From the NCBI GenBank assembly GCA_024645305.1, contig JAHEFU010000007.1, forward strand, positions 1-29,973: 29,973 nucleotides of DNA, read 5' to 3'. The notes beneath the pieces were generated by a model. That model made no database searches, was not told the DNA's origin, and was given only the letters and a program-made list of their open reading frames with translations. Position 1 is the first letter of the stretch. Each line of letters starts with the position of its first letter. Position numbers and translations under genes: made by a program. Of the stretch, positions 6,918-14,553 are shown piece after piece. The stretch is from Planctomycetales bacterium (GTDB taxonomy: Bacteria > 4484-113 > JAFGCY01).

Positions 6918-7778
6918 TTACTTGGCCCGGTCTTCCAGCCTGTCCAGGCGCTCGCTGATTTCGTCCAGCTTGGCCATCATCCTGTTGCTGATCTTCTCCA
7001 TGCGCTCGTCCATCTCCTCTACATCCTCACCGATCTCCTCCACCTCTTCCTCCGTTCGCGCCGCGATGTCGTGGCTCATTTCATCCACGAACACGGCGTT
7101 TAACAGCGAGAGGATCACGATCCCGCCGAAGCTCACCGCGCAGATGAAGTACAGGCGGATCAGGTGCGCCTTGATGCCGCTGCAGTGCGAGGCAATCTCG
7201 TCGGACATTTCATACCAGCCCTCAATCGTGAAGATCTTGAACATGGTGTACATGCTCAGCAGGGGGTCGGAGAACTCCGGGTAGAGCAGCACCGCCTGGC
7301 CGCTGGCATCCGGCGGGCCGGTCTGGTAGCCGAACATGTAATGGGCGCTGAGCCCGAAGATGAACAGGTAGCAGAACACCAGCATGAAGATCCCGATGCT
7401 GGCCCTGAGCGCGCGGCGGCCACCCATCATCAGGCGATCTATATTCGGGATGAAACGCATCAGGCGCAGGAAGCGCAGCAGCCGCAGCAGCCTAAGCAGG
7501 GTGAACAGGGCGGGAGCCCCTTCCACGAGGGATGGAAGGCTGACCGCCACGATGGCGAAGTCGAACACGTTCCAGGCATCGCTGAAGTAGCCCTTCACGC
7601 CTTCATAGCGCATCTTGAGGATGGCTTCAACGATGAAATAGACAACGCAGAGGGAATCAATGCCGGTCAGCAGGAATCCAGCGGAGTGCCGGATGATGGC
7701 AAAGGCCTCCATGAACAGCACGAAGGCGTTCAGCAGGATGACCCCGATGATCACTCGTTCATTGATCAGCCAGCGCAA
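6918..7778 (-). CDS. Single-domain voltage-gated cation channel (NaChBac/NavBac type)
   Basis: 286 residues with six membrane segments, forming one subunit of a tetramer. S4 at about 94-108 reads LLRLLRLLRFLRLMR, with arginines at 96, 99, 102, 105 and 108, a classical voltage sensor. The pore loop is KIFTIEGWYEM (181-191), with Glu186 in the TxExW selectivity-filter position. The TIEGW form differs from the TLESW filter of NaChBac/NavAb and looks more like eukaryotic calcium-channel repeats. After S6 (about 208-233) the acidic C-terminus (240-286) forms heptads ending EISERLDRLEDR, the tetramerising coiled coil typical of the family. The TTG start at 7778 is supported by AAGGGAG seven bases upstream. 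Sodium versus calcium selectivity cannot be decided here. Confidence 0.9.
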   Translation of the reverse strand: MRWLINERVIIGVILLNAFVLFMEAFAIIRHSAGFLLTGIDSLCVVYFIVEAILKMRYEGVKGYFSDAWNVFDFAIVAVSLPSLVEGAPALFTLLRLLRLLRFLRLMRFIPNIDRLMMGGRRALRASIGIFMLVFCYLFIFGLSAHYMFGYQTGPPDASGQAVLLYPEFSDPLLSMYTMFKIFTIEGWYEMSDEIASHCSGIKAHLIRLYFICAVSFGGIVILSLLNAVFVDEMSHDIAARTEEEVEEIGEDVEEMDERMEKISNRMMAKLDEISERLDRLEDRAK

Positions 7779-7862
7779 GCCAGTACTCCCTTGTTTGGCA
7801 TCGCGCTAATCGTACAGCAGGCATCGCAGAGGCATGACAGGATGATCCCGCTGAAAATCCAA

Positions 7863-7890
7863 TTGCTATTTTACTTAACATATGTATAAT
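7863..7890 (+). promoter_or_regulatory. Sigma70-like promoter with no obvious gene behind it
   Basis: TTGCTA (7863-7868, 4 of 6) is followed after 16 bases by a perfect TATAAT (7885-7890). Transcription would start near 7897 and run towards dnaB, about 380 bases away. No ORF with a ribosome site lies in between, so the product would be a long dnaB leader or a non-coding RNA. Confidence 0.5.
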
Positions 7891-8170
7891 CTAATTGCAT
7901 TGCCAGAGAATACGGAAATTTTCGACTCTCATTTTCTGGGTCTATTGAGACAAACTGTTTCCCATGCTCACAGATTTTCATATATTCCGGCAGGCAGGCA
8001 CAGTATGGCAGGGCTATCAACGTTGATCCGGTTGATAAGTTGACAGAATTGCGGATATCCGAATTTCACGATGCGTGAAAGCCGCGGCAACGGCATTTTC
8101 TGGCAACATCCGGTTTGGCAATGTGCTTCGCGTTAATCCCCATGCACGCTGCGGGCAAGCAGCGGGCAGG

Positions 8171-8199
8171 TTTACCTTGATATCAAATTAGGCTATGAT
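8171..8199 (+). promoter_or_regulatory. Promoter of dnaB
   Basis: TTTACC (8171-8176) is spaced 17 bases from TATGAT (8194-8199). The palindrome TTGATATCAA (8177-8186) fills the spacer, where a bound protein would block polymerase. Initiation near 8206 gives a leader of about 70 bases to the TTG start at 8276 and rules out ATG 8195, which lies inside the -10 hexamer. Confidence 0.5.
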
Positions 8200-8275
8200 C
8201 GGCTTCCAGAGGCAGAGGGAGTTCGTGGTGGGGCTTCCAAACCGGGTTGGATCATATCGGAACAGGAGAAATGCA

Positions 8276-9724
8276 TTGGCTGTATTCAGGGATGACAACA
8301 TTCAGGAGCATGTGCACGACCGCACACCACCCCAGAATGTTGACCTCGAGATGTGCGTGCTGGGCGCAATCATGCTCGAACCCAAGGAGGCCTATCCGCT
8401 GGCCGCGGATTACCTGACACGAGACTCATTCTATCTGGACGGGCACGGCATCATCTATGAACTGATGGGCGAGCTGTTCAACCGGGGCATCCCGCCGGAC
8501 AGTGTTGCCGTGCTCGATGAGCTGCGCAGCCGCGGGCAGATGGAACGGGTCGGCGGCAGCGCCGTGGTGATGGGCATGCTCAATTCCGTGCCGACGGCCG
8601 CCAACGTGGAATACCACGCCCGTAAGGTCTCGGAGAAGGGGCACCTGCGCAAGCTGATCCGCACCTGCACGGAAATCGTCGACGAATGCTACCGCCAGGA
8701 ACTGTCGCTGGAGCAGATGATGGACCGGGCCGAGTCCAACATCCTGCAGCTGAGCACCCACGCCGGTAGTTCGCGGATGGACAACATTTCAGAGGTGCTG
8801 CGCGAATACTGGGAGAAGCTCAGCGAGCGGGACGAGACGCTGCGCGAACGACGCAATGCCGGCGAAACCAATCCCAAGCTGTCAGCCGGACTGCCCACGG
8901 GCTTCCGCGACCTGGACCACATGATCGGCGGCCTGCGTCCCAGCGAGCTCCTGATCGTGGCGGCCCGCCCGAGCATGGGAAAGACTGCGCTGGCCCTGAA
9001 CTTCCTGCACAACATCTCCGTTGTCAACGGGACCCCCACGGCGATCTTCAGCCTCGAGATGGGGGCTGACCAGCTCGCAGAGCGCCTGATGACACAGGGC
9101 ACCTTGTATACGCGGCACAGCCGGATCCAGGGCATCTCCTCGGGGCGCCTGCAGAACCCGGACCTCAATGACATGGAATGGAACGTGCTGACCCAGAGCT
9201 ACAACAACCTGGTTTCAGCGCCGATCTACATTGACGATTCCAGCATGCTGACGATCGGCATGCTCAAGAGCAAGGCCCGCCGCCTGTACAGCCAGTACAA
9301 GATCGGCTGCATAATCGTTGATTACCTGCAGCTGATGAGCGGACCCAACAGCGGCGGAGACAACCGCGTGCAGGAGGTCTCGGAGATCAGCCGCGGCCTC
9401 AAGCAGATCTCCCGTGAGCTGAAGATCCCGGTGGTCTCGCTTTCCCAGCTCAGCCGCCAGGTGGAAAGCCGCCAGAGCAAGAAGCCGCAGCTGTCGGACC
9501 TGCGTGAATCCGGCGCGATCGAGCAGGACGCGGACATCGTGATGTTCATCCACCGTGAGGACTACTACCAGGAGAAGACCCAGGACTTCAGCGCGGACGC
9601 GGACTACGACCGCCACACGCTGCCGGATGCGGACCTGATCGTCGCCAAGAACCGTAACGGCCCGACGGGCCTCGTGAAAATGCGCTTCTTCAAGGAGATC
9701 ACGCGCTTCCTCGAACCGCTCTAG
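8276..9724 (+). CDS. dnaB: Replicative DNA helicase DnaB
   Basis: 482 residues from TTG 8276; an in-frame ATG at 8195 would give 509. TTG 8276 is preferred because AGGAG (8265-8269) precedes it by six bases and because the protein then begins shortly before the conserved RTPPQNVDLEMCVLGAIML block. ATG 8195 overlaps the likely -10 box. The N-terminal helical domain (about 15-150) contacts primase. The RecA-like domain has Walker A ARPSMGKTA (about 230-238), FSLEMG, Walker B CIIVDYLQLM and the DLRESGAIEQDADIVMF block, all intact. There is no intein. It is the hexameric helicase that unwinds DNA at the replication fork. purD follows after 16 bases, suggesting co-transcription. Confidence 0.95.
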   Translation: MAVFRDDNIQEHVHDRTPPQNVDLEMCVLGAIMLEPKEAYPLAADYLTRDSFYLDGHGIIYELMGELFNRGIPPDSVAVLDELRSRGQMERVGGSAVVMGMLNSVPTAANVEYHARKVSEKGHLRKLIRTCTEIVDECYRQELSLEQMMDRAESNILQLSTHAGSSRMDNISEVLREYWEKLSERDETLRERRNAGETNPKLSAGLPTGFRDLDHMIGGLRPSELLIVAARPSMGKTALALNFLHNISVVNGTPTAIFSLEMGADQLAERLMTQGTLYTRHSRIQGISSGRLQNPDLNDMEWNVLTQSYNNLVSAPIYIDDSSMLTIGMLKSKARRLYSQYKIGCIIVDYLQLMSGPNSGGDNRVQEVSEISRGLKQISRELKIPVVSLSQLSRQVESRQSKKPQLSDLRESGAIEQDADIVMFIHREDYYQEKTQDFSADADYDRHTLPDADLIVAKNRNGPTGLVKMRFFKEITRFLEPL

Positions 9725-9740
9725 GAGTTAGCAAACGGAA

Positions 9741-11114
9741 ATGGACTACCCACGCAGGATCCTGATTGTCGGCAATGGCGGGCGCGAGAATGCCATTGGC
9801 AATGCGCTGCTGCTCAGTGAGCGGCTTGAGGAGCTGTGGATCACCCCCGCCAACTGGGGTCTCGTGGACCACATCGGCAGCGGGCGCGTGCATACACTGG
9901 ATGTGCCGGCCATGGACCTGGACGGTGTTGTCAGGGCAGCGCAGGAAATCCAGGCCGGGCTGGTGATTGTCGGACCTGAGGATCCGCTGTGCGCCGGACT
10001 GGCTGACAGACTGCGGGAGGCGGGCATCCCCGCCGTCGGCCCGGGCCGGGAGGCAGCCCGGCTGGAGGGCAGCAAGCTGTACGCCAAGCAATTCATGCGG
10101 CGCCACGGCATCCCCACCGCGGACTTCGCCGAATTCACTGAGCTTGACGCACTGCTGGCGCATATTGACAGCGGTGAGGGGCCGCTGGTGCTCAAGGCCG
10201 ATGGCCTGGCAGCTGGCAAGGGCGTGATGGTCTGCGCTGATCGCCAGGAGGCCCGCGAGGCAGCGAAGGTATTGATGGAGGAACGCCGCTTCGGTGATGC
10301 GGCAGCCATGGTACTGGCTGAGGAATGCCTGCTGGGCCGGGAAATCAGCTTCTCGGTACTGATTAGCGGGAGCCGCGCGGAAGTGCTGCCACCCTCGAGT
10401 GATTACAAGCGGCTACAGGACGATGACAAGGGACCCAACACCGGCGGGATGGGGAACATCTGCCCCACCCCCTGGGCAACGGATGAAGTGATAGTGGAGT
10501 TCAGCCGGGACATCCTCGCGCCCTTCATGCGGGGGCTGCGCGCTGACGACCTGGATTACCGCGGCTTCCTTTTCGTGGGCACGATGATTACCCCGCAGGG
10601 CTTGAAAGTGATTGAGTTCAATGTGCGTTTCGGCGACCCGGAAGCCGAGGTCGTCCTGCCCCTGTGCGAAGCTGACTGGCCGCAGCTGCTGGCCCGCATG
10701 GCAGCGGGGGAGCTGCCGGAAGGGGCTGTGGCCCTGCGCGAAGGCGCCTGCCTGGCAGTGGTGCTAGCCAGTGGGAACTATCCACATGCAAAGAGTGAGC
10801 CTGCCACGATCAGTGGCATTGAGCGCCTGCACGGACAGGGACTGCTGCAGGCGGAGCATGAAGGCGGGCGGATCAGGCCCCCACTTGTCATGCTGCATTT
10901 CGCCGGAGTGAGCCGGGAGGGAGAGGCTGGCGCCTACGCCAACCACTTTGAGATTGATGCTGAGGCCAGCTATCTGGCCACAGGCGGACGCGTGCTGGCC
11001 CTCAGTGCCCACGGTGCTGACCTCAGTGCGGCCCGCCGCCTGGCCTATGAAGCCGCCGGAAACCTGCATTTCGAAGGAATGCAGTTCCGCACCGATATCG
11101 GAAAACTGCGCTGA
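9741..11114 (+). CDS. purD: Phosphoribosylamine-glycine ligase (GAR synthetase)
   Basis: 457 residues, slightly longer than the usual 420-430. It catalyses the ATP-dependent ligation of glycine to phosphoribosylamine, the second step of purine synthesis. Visible markers are the N-terminal VGNGGRENA loop (10-18), VGPEDPLCAGLAD, the ATP-grasp segment PLVLKADGLAAGKGVMV, DYKRLQDDDKGPNTGGMGN and VIEFNVRFGDPEAEVVLP. The usual QDHKR is SSDYKR here, a minor variation. No other purine gene is adjacent; it follows dnaB by 16 bases. AGGAG at 9723-9727 overlaps the dnaB stop but lies 13 bases from the ATG, so initiation may rely partly on coupling. Confidence 0.96.
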   Translation: MDYPRRILIVGNGGRENAIGNALLLSERLEELWITPANWGLVDHIGSGRVHTLDVPAMDLDGVVRAAQEIQAGLVIVGPEDPLCAGLADRLREAGIPAVGPGREAARLEGSKLYAKQFMRRHGIPTADFAEFTELDALLAHIDSGEGPLVLKADGLAAGKGVMVCADRQEAREAAKVLMEERRFGDAAAMVLAEECLLGREISFSVLISGSRAEVLPPSSDYKRLQDDDKGPNTGGMGNICPTPWATDEVIVEFSRDILAPFMRGLRADDLDYRGFLFVGTMITPQGLKVIEFNVRFGDPEAEVVLPLCEADWPQLLARMAAGELPEGAVALREGACLAVVLASGNYPHAKSEPATISGIERLHGQGLLQAEHEGGRIRPPLVMLHFAGVSREGEAGAYANHFEIDAEASYLATGGRVLALSAHGADLSAARRLAYEAAGNLHFEGMQFRTDIGKLR

Positions 11115-11209
11115 ACCCTGCAAATCCCTTAGCCACCATGGCTCATATCCGTGATGATTCCACTGCCGCCTGAAACCCGGCCGTCGTTTTTGGCATAAAG
11201 CTTTACATC

Positions 11210-11338
11210 ATGACACTCACAGATTACATGAAAGAGCTGGCAGGACATATCCAGAAAGCATTCACCAGGACGCGCCGCGGGATGTTCGCACGCTTCGTCG
11301 CGGCCCTGTTCAACAGGCTCGCCGGAAACACCCGCTGA
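11210..11338 (+). CDS. Possible small basic amphipathic protein
   Basis: A 42-codon ORF beginning MTLTDYMKELAGHIQKAF and ending with TGA at 11336-11338. It has about eight Arg/Lys and two acidic residues, with hydrophobic residues spaced every three to four, so it could form an amphipathic helix. No Shine-Dalgarno is present. CATAAA (11194-11199) lies 10 bases upstream and could drive a nearly leaderless message, matching the style of other genes here. The ORF ends in the hairpin at 11331-11348. I recognise no family; it may be a chance ORF. Its codon choice is compatible with its neighbours. Confidence 0.3.
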   Translation: MTLTDYMKELAGHIQKAFTRTRRGMFARFVAALFNRLAGNTR

Positions 11339-11348
11339 AATCAGCGGG
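11331..11348. repeat. Strong hairpin after the small ORF
   Basis: CCCGCTGA (11331-11338) and TCAGCGGG (11341-11348) are perfect reverse complements, folding as a seven-base-pair GC-rich stem with an AAAT loop. The left arm contains the stop of the small ORF. No T tract follows. It could be a processing or stability element, or a weak terminator in front of the lipoprotein gene. A second, weaker stem GGACGG/CTGTCC follows at about 11361-11383. Confidence 0.5.
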
Positions 11349-11399
11349 ATCACTCGAACAGGACGGTTAAAAAAGCTGTCCTTATAAGGAGCTGCAGAC

Positions 11400-12290
11400 A
11401 TGGGGAACAAGATCATGCGGGAGGCCCTGAGGGCCTCGAGCAAATTCATGATTGCTGCCTTGGCCGTGCTTTCCGTGACAGGATGCGATAACCAGGCGGG
11501 CAGTGATGGTAAAGATATAGGAACTGTCCAGAGTGGACAGCCGGGGGCAATAGAGAAGGAGGATTTCGGCATGATGCTGGAAAGCACTGAACTGGCCGTT
11601 TCCGACGAGACTGTCGGTTCGCGCGAGTTCGAAAGTGTCTCCGATGTGGAGCTTCGGATCAACAACGGAGAGGTCACTATCAATCAGGACGCAGACCTGG
11701 AACCCGGCACTGTGCAGATCAGCTGGGAAATCAGGCGCAATGGCCGCAAGGTGCGTGGTAAACGCAGCGGCCTGGAAATCTACTTCAACCGGGACGATAA
11801 CACTTTAAGCGTTGAGGACGAACGCATCGGCAACGGCACACGGGTCCCCAGTCTGCACCTGAAGGTGCGTATGGCTCCCGGGACCAGCGTGGAAACCAGC
11901 CTCGGGAATGGGGAAATCCGCGCCAGCGCTGACTTCATTGACGGACTGGACCTCGGCAACGGCAATATCGACTTCCATGGCTCCCTGCGCAAGGGCGCTG
12001 ACATCCACCTCGGCAACGGTATGCTCACCGGCGACCTCAGGGGAGTGTCCGGCCGGCACAGCATTTATGTGGGCAACGGCAATGTGGACATTGACGTGGC
12101 TGACGGGGTGAACTGCAGCCTCAACGGCAGTGTGGCGATCGGCAACATCGACCTCCACGGAAAACTCCGGGGCAATGTGGCCCGCCAGGGATACATCGGG
12201 GCCACGGCCACTGCACTCATCGGCGAGGAAGCGGGCAACCTGCTTTCCGTGGACATCGGCAATGGTGAGTTGCAGATCGGCAGCAACTAA
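11400..12290 (+). CDS. DUF4097-like beta-solenoid lipoprotein
   Basis: 296 residues. A hydrophobic N-terminus ends in the lipobox VTGC with Cys29, so it is exported and lipid-anchored. Residues about 30-75 are a flexible acidic linker. The rest has short beta-strands separated by repeated GNG turns (SLGNGEIRA, LGNGNIDF, LGNGMLTG, VGNGNVDI, IGNIDLHG, IGNGELQIG), spaced about 17-20 residues, which is the pattern of DUF4097/DUF2807 putative adhesins folding as a right-handed beta-helix. The role of such proteins is poorly known; envelope-stress and surface roles have been suggested. AAGGAG lies eight bases before ATG 11400. No partner gene is evident. Confidence 0.78.
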   Translation: MGNKIMREALRASSKFMIAALAVLSVTGCDNQAGSDGKDIGTVQSGQPGAIEKEDFGMMLESTELAVSDETVGSREFESVSDVELRINNGEVTINQDADLEPGTVQISWEIRRNGRKVRGKRSGLEIYFNRDDNTLSVEDERIGNGTRVPSLHLKVRMAPGTSVETSLGNGEIRASADFIDGLDLGNGNIDFHGSLRKGADIHLGNGMLTGDLRGVSGRHSIYVGNGNVDIDVADGVNCSLNGSVAIGNIDLHGKLRGNVARQGYIGATATALIGEEAGNLLSVDIGNGELQIGSN

Positions 12291-12356
12291 TACTGAAATA
12301 AGCGCTGAACAATGGCGGTACTTCGTACTTCAGTAAGCTGATCCGGAGTAACGACC

Positions 12357-12914
12357 ATGCGTATTCTCGCCTTTTCCGCCTCACTCAGACAGGATTCCCT
12401 CAATGGGAAGCTGCTTGCTATCGCCGCCCGGATGGTCATGGAGGGCGGCGCCGAGGTAGACCTGGCGGATTTCTCCGAGCTCGTGATGCCCAACTACAAC
12501 TTCGACGTTGAGCGCGCAGGCTTCCCTGAGGAGTGCATCGACCTGGGCAGGCGCGTGGAACAGGCGGATGGCCTGCTGATTTCCACTCCTGAGTACAACC
12601 ACTCCTTCCCCGGCACCCTGAAGAACAGCATTGACTGGCTGTCGCGCCTGCGCCCAATGCCCCTGAGGGGCCGCAGCGTGCAGATCCTGAGCGCAGCGCC
12701 ATCACTGGTAGGGGGCAATCGGGCCGCTGAGGCACTGTCCACCCCGATGGAAGTGCTGGGTATGCACGTGATGCCGGACCGCTTCTCGCTCAATACCGCT
12801 AATGAAGCTTTCACGGAGGAGGGCGAACTGCTTGATCCGAAGCGCCTGGAACGCCTGCAGGGCACGATTGACTACTTCCTCAAGGTGACAAACAGCCTGA
12901 AACTGATGGATTAG
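12357..12914 (+). CDS. NADPH-dependent FMN reductase (flavodoxin-like)
   Basis: 185 residues, the usual length. The FMN phosphate-binding loop is FSASLRQDSLNGKL (6-19) and the second flavin loop is STPEYNHSFPGTLKNSIDW (76-94), both diagnostic of the NADPH-dependent FMN reductase family that includes ChrR/YieF and azoreductase-like quinone reductases. These homo-oligomers reduce quinones, chromate or azo compounds with NAD(P)H. GGAG at 12343-12346 precedes the ATG by ten bases. It follows the lipoprotein gene by 66 bases; that gap holds the inverted repeat TACTGAA (12291-12297)/TTCAGTA (12330-12336). It runs convergent with the transporter, with two bases between stops. The natural substrate cannot be named. 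Confidence 0.9.
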   Translation: MRILAFSASLRQDSLNGKLLAIAARMVMEGGAEVDLADFSELVMPNYNFDVERAGFPEECIDLGRRVEQADGLLISTPEYNHSFPGTLKNSIDWLSRLRPMPLRGRSVQILSAAPSLVGGNRAAEALSTPMEVLGMHVMPDRFSLNTANEAFTEEGELLDPKRLERLQGTIDYFLKVTNSLKLMD

Positions 12915-12916
12915 GC

Positions 12917-14413
12917 TCAGATCCCCAGCAGGGGACCGCCCAGCAGCCACATCGCAAGAGTTACGAGCACGGCGCAGGTTACTTCCATCTGCAGACCTGT
13001 CCGCACCAGCTGTCCGATATCCACATGGCCAGTAGCCAGCGCTATGGCATTCGGCGGCGTGGCGCTGGGCAGGATGAAGTCCAGCGAGGAGCCCAGGGTC
13101 ACCGGCATCATCAGCATCAGAGGCGGCAGGCCGGCGCTCATGGCCAGTCCGGCAGTGATGGGCAGCACCATCTGGGCCACCGCGGTGTTGCTGGCCAGTT
13201 CGCCGAGCAGGGTCGTGAATCCATAGGCCAGAAGGATCAACAGCAGCGGTGGCAGCAGCGCCAGCATGCCCAGCTGCTCACCGCACCACTCGGACAGACC
13301 GCTGCCGATCACGCCCTCAGCCAGGGCAAAGCCTCCGCCGAACAGCAGCACAATGCCCCAGGGCAGTTTCTGGGCATCCTCCCAGCGCAGAAGTGCTCCT
13401 CCTCCCCTGAGCCGGCTGGCCGGCAGGATGAACAAAAGCAGCGTTGCCAGAATTGCCACGCTGCCGTCGTCAACCAGGCTGTGGCCCTGGGCATCGGCGA
13501 ACAGCCCGCCCCAGCCACTGAAGCTGAAGCTGCCGATTGCCAGCGGTGCGCGCGTCAGCCAGAGCAGCGCTGCCAGACAGAAGATCCCACCGGTCAGCCA
13601 CTGTTCACGAGTCAGGGGTATGCCCCTTTGCCCCTTACTGGGCTTGGCACCCACGTAAAGCAGGCTTCCCAGACGCCCGAGGAAGCGCTGCCTCAACAGC
13701 AGCCAGCACACAAACAGGCATACCAGCAGCAGGGGCACGCAAAACAGCATCCACTGCAGGAAGCCCAGCGGCTCGGCATCCGGGAAGCTCATGGCGTGGA
13801 TCCGCAGGAACACGAGGTTGGGCGGACTTCCCAGCGGCGTGCCCAGCCCGCCGATCGAAGCGCTGTAGACAACTCCCAGCACGAGCGCGGTTGCCAGATT
13901 GCTGCGGCCCTCCCGGATCAGCTGGGACAGGTCGCACAGCGAGAGGGCCACTGGCATCATCAGCAGGGTCACCGCCGTGTTGGACATCCACATGGAAATG
14001 AATGCCGTTGCCAGCATGAGACCCAGCAGCAGGCGGTCCTGCCGCGCGCCGAAGATGCGCAGCACGAAGCCGGCGATGCGCCGGTGCAGCTCCCAGCGCT
14101 CAAGGGCGAAGGCCATCATGAAGCCGCCGATGAACAGGAACACCGTGGAATTAAAGTACTGCTCCGCAGTGGCGGAGGCCCCCATCACACCCAGCAACGG
14201 AAACATGACGAATGGCAGCATGGCGGTGACGGCCAGCGGTACGGCTTCCGTGATCCACCAGATGCTCATCCAGACTGCCAGTCCGGCAACCCTGAGCATT
14301 GGCCTGTCCGGCCAGCCCGGTCCGGCCAGCAGTTCCAGCACAAGCAGCGCCAGAGGTCCGGCCAGCAGGGGAAGCACTCTCCATTTCCCTTCCCGGCTGG
14401 CATGTTCGGGCAT
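12917..14413 (-). CDS. DASS (SLC13/CitT) family sodium-carboxylate symporter
   Basis: 498 residues with about 11-12 membrane segments plus re-entrant hairpins. The two inverted halves each contain an SNT motif: MWMSNTAVTLLMMP (SNT at 144-146) and ELASNTAVAQMVLPI (near 425). The second half ends with ATPPNAIALATG, the substrate and sodium-binding signature of the divalent anion:Na+ symporters. These import dicarboxylates such as succinate or malate using the sodium gradient. WWITEAVPLAVTAMLP near 51-66 is also typical. Substrate preference cannot be read from sequence. It is a single gene, convergent with the FMN reductase. A TAGACT hexamer six bases before ATG 14413 suggests another leaderless start; GGGAG lies only one base from the ATG, too close to serve as a normal ribosome site. 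Confidence 0.92.
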   Translation of the reverse strand: MPEHASREGKWRVLPLLAGPLALLVLELLAGPGWPDRPMLRVAGLAVWMSIWWITEAVPLAVTAMLPFVMFPLLGVMGASATAEQYFNSTVFLFIGGFMMAFALERWELHRRIAGFVLRIFGARQDRLLLGLMLATAFISMWMSNTAVTLLMMPVALSLCDLSQLIREGRSNLATALVLGVVYSASIGGLGTPLGSPPNLVFLRIHAMSFPDAEPLGFLQWMLFCVPLLLVCLFVCWLLLRQRFLGRLGSLLYVGAKPSKGQRGIPLTREQWLTGGIFCLAALLWLTRAPLAIGSFSFSGWGGLFADAQGHSLVDDGSVAILATLLLFILPASRLRGGGALLRWEDAQKLPWGIVLLFGGGFALAEGVIGSGLSEWCGEQLGMLALLPPLLLILLAYGFTTLLGELASNTAVAQMVLPITAGLAMSAGLPPLMLMMPVTLGSSLDFILPSATPPNAIALATGHVDIGQLVRTGLQMEVTCAVLVTLAMWLLGGPLLGI

Positions 14414-14419
14414 GCTCCC

Positions 14420-14425
14420 AGTCTA
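14420..14425 (-). promoter_or_regulatory. Putative -10 element of the symporter gene
   Basis: TAGACT on the minus strand (14425-14420, 4 of 6 matches) is followed by six bases and then ATG 14413. This is the same spacing as for the aeRF1-like and M42 genes, but no -35 is recognisable. Confidence 0.35.
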
Positions 14426-14497
14426 GCGCTTTCGATGCATATAAATGAGAAATTGGAGGGGATGTATCGGGAGCCGGCAGATTCGAGCATCAGCGCC

Positions 14498-14532
14498 GCC
14501 AGGCATCCATGGCTCCAGGAATGCTGCCTGGC
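14498..14532. repeat. Inverted repeat between the M14 gene and the symporter gene
   Basis: GCCAGGCA (14498-14505) and TGCCTGGC (14525-14532) are perfect reverse complements with a 19-base loop. Read on the minus strand they lie just after the stop of the M14 carboxypeptidase gene, so they may end or protect its mRNA. There is no T tract. Confidence 0.45.
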
Positions 14533-14553
14533 CTCTGCTGACTCTCTGCCGCA

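Larger units (their letters stand above)
7779..8275. other. Long non-coding interval before dnaB, rich in palindromes
   Basis: About 500 bp without a convincing protein gene, lying between the divergent channel and dnaB genes. The part at about 7860-7920 is AT-rich. Perfect or near-perfect palindromes follow: ATCAACGTTGAT (8016-8027), CGGATATCCG (8052-8061), TTTCACG-atg-CGTGAAA (8064-8080), GCCGCGGC (8082-8089) and TTGATATCAA (8177-8186). GTTGAT/GTTGAC is iterated at 8022, 8031 and 8039. There is an orphan promoter at 7863-7890 and the dnaB promoter at 8171-8199. The density of dyads suggests a control region with several DNA-binding proteins. A small RNA or a long dnaB leader is also possible. 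Confidence 0.55.

Noticed and set aside
8028..8042. DnaA box and replication origin upstream of dnaB
   Set aside because: Only one imperfect match (TTATCAACC versus TTATCCACA, 7 of 9) is present, and no cluster of boxes. Origin status is not supported, although the palindromes remain unexplained.
8195..8275. ATG 8195 as the dnaB start
   Set aside because: It lies inside the likely -10 hexamer TATGAT and has no ribosome site. The added 27 residues do not resemble DnaB, while TTG 8276 has AGGAG at correct spacing.
11171..11196. Rho-independent terminator after purD ending in TTTTT (11187-11191)
   Set aside because: The preceding sequence (CCCGGCCGTCG) forms no stable stem of useful length.
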